64,000 nt of DNA from Strongyloides papillosus (lineage: Eukaryota > Nematoda > Chromadorea > Rhabditida > Strongyloididae), in contig SRSI01000050.1 of the NCBI GenBank assembly GCA_005656395.1, positions 1,364,001 to 1,428,000 on the forward strand. The letters are read 5' to 3'. The notes under the pieces are model-generated. The model was not told the DNA's origin. It was given only the letters and a program-made list of their open reading frames with translations, and searched no databases. Shown piece after piece: positions 55,510 to 64,000 of this stretch (the first letter of the stretch is position 1; each line of letters opens with the position of its first letter). A program made the position numbers and the translations under genes.

Positions 55510-57182
55510 AAATTGGTAAAATAACGGTGAAGAAGGAAAATGAAGCCGTCTTTCTGAGTATCTTCACCGTGTTCAATTTTTTGTGGATCGTGATGAAGAT
55601 TGTCTCTCCGGTTTCTTGTGTTTATGAAGAATGGAATGAAAGGCACTTTTCTCATATTCACATAAATATTTAACATATTCTGTCATAGTTATCTTTTCTT
55701 TTTAAGTAATAAATAACTTGAATAAACGTCTATATCCCGTGATTTTTTCGCTGTTCATATTTTTTTTAATTGCTGACTGCTTCTATATTGTATTTTCGCT
55801 TTCAACTACCATCTCTTGACAGGAAATTTCTCCGATGGTGAGGAAAAATGTCTGTTTATATGGATTCTGTTATTTTTTGCGTGTATGTAGCGAATAGTGG
55901 TTGATGATTGTTTGGAATAAAGTATATAATTTGTGTAGATATGATGTTATGTGGGAAATTATTGTAATATTATTAATTTTCGTAATTTTATTTTCTAGGA
56001 AAATGTTGTTTTATTTAATTTGAAGATTTCTTTCTTATATTAGGTTATTTAACTAGAGCATATTTATTAATATCATGGAGTTTTACGTTGTTTTTTATTT
56101 TTTTGTTATTTTGTTCGAGAAATGGGGTCGTTTCTACAGCCTTAATTTTGAAATGACGTAACTCAACTAAAAATAATTATTTTTTACTTTATTTCATTTA
56201 ATTCATAGCAATGTATTTACGAAGTCAAGTTTTAACAAGATTCTTGAAATTATAGTGGATAATTTATCCACAATTCTCTCAGACAAATATATACATAATT
56301 GTCTAGTTAAGTGTCCTTAGTTTCAAGAAACTATTTGAAAATTCACTATTATTATTTAACCATTAAACCGTACCTATGAAATTATTTCATGTAATCCATT
56401 TTTTATTATTTATATTAATTTTTTACATAAAATAATTAATTTCTACTGTTTTGAATGAGTAAAAATAGGTAATTTTTTGGTGATATCAATTACTTTCTAT
56501 TCAGATTTGAACTTGGAGAATAATATGACGCAAAAATCGACTTTTGATTTATTTTTTTTAAATTTAATAATAACTTTCCATTAAACGAAAATAAAAAAAT
56601 CATTAGTGAAAAAGACAGGTCTCAATTAGCTCCACATAATGACATGTGTCTTGTGATGACAGGTAAACATATAAAGAAGTTACAGATATTTAAAAAATGC
56701 AACTAACAATAGATACTTTATCATTTAAACAGCATAATATTATTTCAATAGTACATATAGGGTTCAATTTTTCAATTTCCATTCTCCCAAAGATAATGAT
56801 GTTTATAAAAAGGGACCATTTTTATTATTTCTTTTTAATGTAAATTGAAATTTTAAATAAACTTTGAGTTGTTATTTTTTGTTAAAAGTTATTAAGAGAA
56901 AGGTTAGAAATTTATTTAATTAATATTTAGATGAATGTAAAGTTTTGAAATATTTTAAAATTTGATTATGTAGTACAGTCGTTGCTGAAATTAATTTTTT
57001 TAATTTAAGAGAGATTTGAACACTTTTTTACTCATAGGATGGGAAAAAGTACTTTAGGAAAGAAAATAAACTTCTTCGCTCTGTAGGCACCTACATTTTT
57101 TTTCTAAATGTTAAATTCGTAATTTATATAAACATTTATTAAAATCGATATTTGCTTATAAAGTAAATTTTTTCCAGGAACG
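55510..57182. other. Intergenic, let-70 3' flank and upstream of YME1L
   Basis: AT-rich, no supported gene or repeat. A TTTTTTCCAG acceptor near 57177 sits a few bases before the YME1L ATG. Confidence 0.5.
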
Positions 57183-59177
57183 ATGAGTTTGTATGGTAGA
57201 ATTGGTCCTTTATTACATCGAAGATCCAAAGTGCCTGGGTTTTTTTCTCTAAATAAAACAATGTTTGTTGCTTTTTTTAGAACGAGGGATGGAAAAAAAA
57301 TATCATCCGGTGTTGAAGGGATAAACTCGGGTCGTGCCAGTACTAAACCATATGCTGGACTTTTCCAATCATTTAATAAAGAACAGAAGGTATGATTGAT
57401 AGTAATAATCTAACTCATTGAATTCTTCCAGACTACAAAGCCTGAAAATACAAATTTAAACTGGAATGATTTGAAGGACGAGTTAAGTAAAATGCCTAAT
57501 GATAAAAAAGAAGTATACATGGAAGCCATGATAAGGGGTATCTTATCTAAAGATTCAAATATTTTGGAAGATAAATCAGAAAAGAAGAAATCTCAATTGA
57601 TACGTAAAATTATTCTAGGGATCTTTTTTTTAGGTATCCTGTATACATATGTGGATTTGAAAATTATGTTTGGAGGCAAATCATTTAGCCCACTAGAATT
57701 CCCAAATTTCCAGAAACCTGGGCCTAGCAAGAACACTGTTACATTTGATGATGTCAAGGGAATGGATGAAGCAAGAGCCGAATTAATGGAAATTGTAGAA
57801 TACTTACGTGAGCCCGAGAAGTATGTAAGGCTTGGTGGAAAATTACCAAAAGGTGTTTTGCTTGTTGGTCCACCTGGAACCGGTAAAACTTTATTAGCTC
57901 GTGCAGTTGCTGGTGAAGCAAATGTACCATTTTTCCATAAATCGGGATCTGAATTTGATGAAATTTTGGTTGGACGAGGAGCAAAAAGAGTAAGAGATTT
58001 GTTTAGAACAGCCAGGAGCAATGCACCTTGTATTATTTTTATTGATGAAATTGACTCTATTGGTTCTAAAAGAGTTTCAAATGGTTTACATCCATTTGCC
58101 AATCAAACTATAAATCAACTGTTAACGGAAATGGATGGTTTTGACAATAGTGAGGGAATTATTGTTATTGGAGCAACTAATAGACCTGAAGATTTAGACA
58201 AAGCATTACTTAGACCTGGACGCTTTGACATTCGTGTGAGTTGCCCGAAACCTGATCTACCTGGACGTATAGAAATCTTCAAACATTATCTAGACAAAGT
58301 AGCACATAGAAATATAGACATTGACGTGTTGGCGAAAACGACGATAGGTTTTTCAGCGGCAGATATTAGTAATGTAGTAAATCAAGCAGCACTAAAAGCA
58401 GCTACAGAGGGTTGTCATCATGTAATGCAGAAACACTTAGAAGATGCTAGTGATCGTGTAATAATGGGACCTGCTCGAATTAAAGGAAAACTCCCGGATA
58501 AAGAATCAAACAGAATTACAGCATACCACGAAGCTGGACATACATTAGTTGCTTTATATACTCCTTATGCTACACCATTACATAAGGTGACAATTATACC
58601 AAGACAAAATTCACTAGGTCACACATCATTTATGCCAGAAAAAGATAAATACCACACTACTAAGGCAGAGATTTTGGCCCAAATTGACGTTATGATGGGT
58701 GGTCGTGTTGCCGAAGAACTTATTTTCGGTAAAGACTTTATAACAACAGGTGCTTCTAATGACTTAGAAAAAGCTACATCATTCACTAAAGCTTTCATTA
58801 AGAAATTCGGTATGAGTGGAAATATAGGTCTAAGAAAGTATGATTCTGATGGATATCCACAATCAGATTCAAATGACGTGAGTCCTCAGGCAACAGAAAA
58901 AATCGACATTGAAATAGATAAAATAATGAATGAAAGTTATGCGAGGGCAAAAGCAATCTTAACAGAAAAAGCAATAGAACATAAACGTTTAGCTAAAGCT
59001 TTACTAGAATATGAAACGCTAACTGCAGAGGAAGTTCAGTCTGTTATAGAAGGTAAACCAATAGGAAGGAAGCCTACGGAAAGGGCATCTAGAGCAGAAA
59101 CCATAAGAAAGACGCAGTCATCAAAAAAATTACATCCAGGGCCAATAGTAGTTGAGGGTACAGAAAATTTTGTCTAA
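57183..59177 (+). CDS. ymel-1: YME1L, mitochondrial i-AAA protease
   Basis: Exons 57183-57389 and 57432-59177 encode 650 residues. Arg/Lys-rich N-terminus fits mitochondrial import. One transmembrane helix (about 125-143) precedes the AAA module: Walker A GPPGTGKT (215-222), pore loop FFHKSGSEF, Walker B IIFIDEID (to 276), sensor GATNRPEDLD, Arg finger region RPGRFD. The M41 protease has HEAGH (434-438) and third ligand Asp512 in TGASNDLEKAT. A single membrane span, and motif wording close to human YME1L (VSNGLHPFANQTINQLL), argue for the intermembrane-space i-AAA and not an m-AAA. It degrades and processes inner-membrane and intermembrane-space proteins. A degenerate paralogue follows in tandem. 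Confidence 0.95.
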
Positions 59178-60040
59178 AGTAAGGTTGATTTAAAATCAAA
59201 TATGTTTTCGTATTGTTATACAAGCACCTAGAAGATCGATGCGAATTTAGTGTTATAATAAATCTTTATTTACAAGTAAAAGATTTTTTGTTTATATTCT
59301 CTTTTTTAAATTATATAAATAGTAATGTACAATAAAGTCGTTTTTTTAAAAAAAAAGTTATTCCACATACAAATAATGTGGCTAATATAAAATTTTTTTA
59401 ATTACATGAAACTTCTTAGCAAGTTAAAGGTTGTATGAAAATAAATATTATTATCATAATCAGCACAAAATTTAGAATCAAATGGTACCTAAAAAGTTGT
59501 AAAATGTGAGAAGACTTTCTTTATTGTCTATTATTTATTAAATGCTATGATTAATTTAACTACTAAGAAGCATAGGTCAGCAAATTTTCATACGAAAAAT
59601 TTGATTATATTTGCTAATATTTTTTTATTATATAAATTTTTATCTTTGTTATTATAAATGTGTATTTTTTAAATTTTAACTGTTCAATTTTAGGTTTTGG
59701 TGTACCCTGTCAAGTTGTGGGTGAGAGTATAATTTCGATGGATCAACCGAAGGATTTCCTCTATTTAAAAAATATATTTTTTTTAAGCGTAACAACAGTA
59801 TCAGTTTTATTCAAACAAATAAATTACGTTATTTTATTTTAAAATAACTGTTTTTTGATAGTAGAATTTGAAGGTTCCTTCAAGATGTTTAAAATCAAAA
59901 TTTATAAAACTCTAAGATAATTTACTTAATAATCAGATCGTGGTATAAATTAATAAAAGCAATAATTTTTAAAATAATAATTATAGTTTAACCTATACAT
60001 TTATTAGTAAATAAACAATTGTATATTATAAAATATCAAA
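59178..60040. repeat. Noncoding flank duplicated at 63143-64000 (first copy)
   Basis: Starting two bases past the stop, this stretch matches the flank of the second YME1L gene with roughly nine substitutions and small homopolymer indels over the first ~480 bp. It includes a TTTTAG-led segment 59690-59842 with a short open frame (GFGVPCQVVGE). Function unknown. Confidence 0.85.
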
Positions 60041-60964
60041 AGTTAAATAAGTTAACCATATCTAAATTATAATAGTATTTTTAATAATCAATTTTTTTAA
60101 TAATTTCTTAACAACTTGATTTTGGAATTTCTTTTGTGAGAACTTTTACATGACTAGAATTTTTTTCACAATTGTAGCAAAATTTATATTTCTAAAATGC
60201 TAATTACATATGAATCTTTTACTAAATATGGTCTAAAGTTACCATGATATTCAATTATTTTCCTAGCAAATTATAAAGTAAAAACTTTATTTTGAAAACA
60301 GTCAAATTAACATATTTTTAAACATGCGTTTTTTATTTGAAAAATATATATAATATTTTGGATAAACTAACTAACAATTTTTGAATCAAACATAAAATGT
60401 TTGAATTTTACAGCACAATTGATTTTCATTTAAAAGAAAAATAAATTATTAAATAAAAACTTATATTGTTTTTAATTGTAACTCGTTAGACATGTAAAAA
60501 CATATATCGTTTTTTTTCTGATAACGCATTTTTAGCGTTATTTGATTTTGTTTGTAGCAATACGAGAATTATATTGTAAATTTGTGGATATGATAGAATA
60601 TATAATATTCTTAATACCTTTACAATACTTTCTCAATAAACAGTTATAAATCGTATATTGCAAGTTATTAGAAGGGGTAAAAGATTAAACAGTTCAACAA
60701 AATAATGATTAAAACATGTATAAAAAGTGAAAAAACGATAACATTTATCATTTCCTACAATTTTCTTATTACCTAATTCACCTAAAATTTTAACTAATAT
60801 CGTCATAATTCTAGGGGTTTATTAAGAAAAGGATATTAAGATTTAAAGGTTGATAATTATATAAAAAATATAGTAATTAATTGTAAGTATTTTATAAATG
60901 TTTTCAAAAGTTTAATTAACTTTATAGGTGCGATAAAGGATAATAAAAATTTACTTTAAGAATA
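60041..60964. other. Intergenic between the two YME1L genes
   Basis: AT-rich and without counterpart upstream of the first copy. No gene seen. Confidence 0.5.
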
Positions 60965-62974
60965 ATGAATTTCTGTGGTAGAGCTGCTTCTATATTGCGT
61001 CGAATATTCAAAGGGCAAAGATTTTGTTCCCCGTATAATACAAAGTTTATTACGTGTTCTGAATGGGGAGATGAAAAAAAAATATCATCCGGTGTTGAAG
61101 GGATAAACTCGGGCCGTGCCAGTACTAAACCATATGTTGGACTTTCCCAATCATTTAATAAAAAAAAGAAGGTATGATTGGTAATAATAATCTAATTGTG
61201 TAAATTCTTCTAGACTACTAAACCTCAAAATACAAATTTAAATTGGAATGAATTGAAAGATAAGTTAAGTAAAATGCCTAATCATAAAAAAGAAGCTTAT
61301 ATGGAAGATATGATTAGGGATATATTATCTAAAAATCCAAATATTTTGGAAGATAAACTAGAAAAGAAGAGATATTCGACTATAACTAAAGTTATTAGAT
61401 CAATTTTTTTTGCATATAGAATTTATAGTCGTATAAAGACTTTACAAGATGAACTTGAAATACGTCCAACTAGCTTTTCCGGACTTCTAAATTTCCTGGG
61501 ATCTTGGACTAGTGAGAATACTGTTTTATTTGATGATTTCCAAGCAATGGATGAAGTAAGAGTTGGTATATTAACGAAAATTTTTAAATATCTTAGTGGA
61601 CCTAAAAAGTATGTGAGACCTGGAAGGAAGTTGCGAAAGAGTGTTTCTCTTTTTTGTTCACCTGAAACTTGTAAAACTCTACTAGATCGTGCAATTGCTT
61701 GTGAAGCACACATACTATTTTTTTATAAATCAGGATCGGAGTTAAACGAAACTTCACCTGGACAAGGAGTGGAAAAAATAAAAGAATTGTTTAAAACAGC
61801 TAAGAGCAACACACCTTGTTTTATTTTTATTTACGAAATAGATTCTATTGGTTCTAATGGAGGTTTAAACTGTTTGCGTCTACCGACCAAACAATTTATC
61901 AATAAACTATTAACAAAAATGGATGGCTTTGATAATAGCGAGGGAATTATTGTTATTGGAGCAACTAATAGACTTGAAGATTTAGACAAAGCATTACTCA
62001 GAACAGGTCGCTTTGATATTCATATAAATTGTTCGATACCTGATCTATCTGGACGTATAGAAATTTTCAAACATTATCTTGATAAAGTTCCACATAAAAA
62101 TGTAGACATTGACGTGTTAGCTAAAACAACAATTGGTTTTTCAGCCGCAGATACTAGCAATGTAATAAATCAAGCAGCACTAAAGGCAGCTACAGAAGGT
62201 TGTCATTATGTAATGCAGAAGCACTTAGAAGAAGCTAGTGATCGCGTAGTATTGGGACCTGCTCGAATTAGAGCAAAACTTCCGGATAAGGAATCAAACA
62301 GAATTACAGCATACCACGAGACTGGACATATATTAGCTACTTCACACACTTCTTACGCTACGCCGTTAAACAAGGAAAGAGTTCTACCAAGACAAAAGTC
62401 ACTAGGCCATGCATCTATTATGAAAGAATATCATCATACTACTGACGCAGAGATTTTGGCCGAAATTGACGATATACCGGGTGGTCGTGTTGCTGAAGGA
62501 GTCATTTCCGATAAAGGCCTTATAACAAGAAATGGTTATAATGAACTAGAAGGAGATACATTGTCCAATAAAGGTTTTATAAAGAAATTTGGTATGAGTG
62601 AAGACATTGGTTTAAGAACTTATGAATCTAATATAAGTCAAAAACCAGATGCAAATAACGGAATTCACCAGACAACAGGAAAATATGATTTTGATAAATA
62701 TATTAAACAAATAAATGAAATTTATAAAAAAATAAATGAAAATAATGAAAAGATAAATGAAAACAATAAAATAATAAATGAAAATAATAAAATAATAAAT
62801 GAAAATAGAAAATTAATAGATGAAAATGGAAAAATAATAAATAAAAATAGAAAAATAATAAATGAAAATAATAAAATAATAGGTGAAAATAATAAAAAAA
62901 TAGATGAAAGTAAGGAAAAAATTAAAAGACCAATTTTGGACCATAAAAAATGGAAAAAGAAATTTGAACGTTGA
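60965..62974 (+). CDS. YME1L paralogue with dead ATPase and new heptad-repeat C-terminus
   Basis: Exons 60965-61171 and 61214-62974 encode 655 residues. The first exon has the same length as in YME1L, with an identical KKISSGVEGINSGRASTKPY core. Walker A reads CSPETCKT, Walker B IFIYEID (Asp to Tyr), RPGRFD is RTGRFD, and the protease third ligand region TGASNDLEKA is RNGYNELEGD. HETGH keeps the HExxH zinc motif. The ancestral C-terminus is gone. After residue ~563 there are ten Ile-led heptads, then a basic end (KKWKKKFER). The frame is open over 2 kb and both splice sites are kept, so it is probably expressed and selected in some form. ATP hydrolysis is predicted lost. A role as a regulatory or decoy subunit is inference. 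Confidence 0.82.
62711..62920 (+). repeat. Ten 21-bp repeats encoding INENNKI-type heptads
   Basis: Ten consecutive heptads from INEIYKK to IDESKEK with Ile at position 1 and mostly Asn-Glu-Asn at 2-4. In-frame, coiled-coil-like period. Absent from the first YME1L gene. Confidence 0.9.
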
Positions 62975-63142
62975 GTTAAGGATTACGAGAACATGAAATA
63001 CTAATTTAGAAGAAATCTAGTCTGTTATAGAAGGCAAATCATCACGAAAGGAAACTTACTGAAAAGCTATCTATATGAGGAAACAAAAGAAGGACTGGGT
63101 AATCAAAAAACTTACATCCATAACCAATAATAGTTGGAAGTA
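62975..63142 (+). pseudogene. Relic of the ancestral YME1L C-terminal coding end
   Basis: Past the new stop, TCTGTTATAGAAGGC and ATAGTTGGAAGTACTGGAAA align with the last ~60 codons of the first copy (SVIEGKP... to VEGTENFV) but with stops and indels. Confidence 0.8.
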
Positions 63143-64000
63143 CTGGAAATTTCGTCTAAAATAAGGTTGATTTAAAATCAAGTGTGTTTTCGTATTGTTA
63201 TACAAGCACCTAGAAGATCGATGCGAATTTAGTGTTATAATAAATCTTTATTTACAAGTAAAAGATTTTTTGTTTATATTCTCTTTTTTAAATTATATAA
63301 ATAGTAATGTACAATAAAGTCGTTTTTTAAAAAAAAGTTATTCCACATACAAATAATGTGGCTAGTGTAAAATTTTTTTAATTACATGAAACTTCTTAGC
63401 AAGTTAAAGGTTGTATGAAAATAAATATTATTATCATAATCAGCACAAAATTTAGAATCAAATGGTACCTAAAAAGTTGTAAAATGTGAGAAGACTTTCT
63501 TTATTGCCTATTATTTGTTAAATGCTATGATTAATTTAACGACTAAGAAGCATAGGTCAGCAAATTTTCATACGAAAAATTTTATTATATTTGCTAATAT
63601 TTTTTTATTATATAAATTTTTATCTTTTTTATTATAAATGTGTATTTTTTAAATTTTAACTGTTCAATTTTAGGTTTTGGTGTACCCTGTCAAGTTGTGG
63701 GTGAGGGTATAATTTTGATGGATCAACCGAAGGATTTCCTCTATTCTAAAAAAATGCAAATTTTTCTAAGGATAAAAACAGTATCAGTTTTATTAAAACA
63801 AACAAATTATGTTATTTTATTGTAAAATAACATTTGTTTGATAGTAGAATTTAAATGTTCCTTCATGACATTTAAAATCAAAATTTATAAAACCCTAAGA
63901 TAGTTTACTTAATAATCAGATCATGGTATAAATTAACAAAAACAATAATTTTTAAAATAATAAATATAGTTTAAAATATGCAATGATTAGTAAATAAACA
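63143..64000. repeat. Noncoding flank duplicated at 59178-60040 (second copy)
   Basis: Near-identical to the first copy from GGTTGATTTAAAATC onward. The match runs to the window edge with decreasing similarity after ~63740. Confidence 0.85.

Overview
This window looks like a piece of a parasitic or free-living nematode nuclear genome, most like the Strongyloides group (clade IV). The evidence is very AT-rich intergenic DNA, sparse and very short introns (about 35-60 nt, GTAAG...TTTTAG), nematode family types (protist-type GH25 lysozyme-like, transthyretin-like, ZP-domain and CK1-like proteins), a UBC nearly identical to LET-70, and possible spliced-leader acceptor sites a few bases before several ATGs. 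Species assignment is inference; I could run no searches.

Left part (1-17.9 kb): conserved housekeeping genes. From left to right these are the first exon of an unidentified gene, a RING-H2 E3 ligase, BOP1 (60S ribosome assembly), SYS1 (Golgi), UBA5 (UFM1 activation), a small tandem-Tudor protein of 53BP1 type, a tRNA-Leu(AAG), pyruvate kinase, and an unknown membrane protein closely downstream of it.

Middle part (17.8-40.7 kb): the standout region, a tandem array of about 3-kb units. Each unit carries, in order, (i) a short copy of the 3' end of the unknown membrane-protein gene, (ii) a transthyretin-like gene, (iii) an intronless secreted GH25 lysozyme-like gene behind a compact GATA/TATA promoter, and (iv) an imperfect ~670-bp foldback (palindromic) element. 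Seven lysozyme-like copies are present, six intact and one with a single nonsense codon. In every copy the GH25 catalytic Asp-x-Glu position reads Lys-Val-Thr, so these are probably non-lytic binding proteins. Of the seven transthyretin-like copies only the last is intact. One unit is interrupted by a 2.7-kb block with a CK1-like pseudokinase and a small membrane protein.

Right part (40.8-64 kb): UNC-50 and a 38-residue OST4 gene, a glycyl-tRNA synthetase with a separate mitochondrial leader exon, a ZP-domain protein, NADPH-cytochrome P450 reductase, thymidylate kinase, SLX4, LET-70-type UBC, and two tandem YME1L genes. The second YME1L has lost its ATPase motifs, keeps HExxH, and has swapped its C-terminus for an Ile-Asn-Glu-Asn heptad repeat. 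Its noncoding 3' flank is about 98% identical to that of the first copy although the proteins have diverged strongly.

Exon boundaries were placed by hand from splice signals and reading-frame continuity, and every multi-exon model adds up to an open frame divisible by three.
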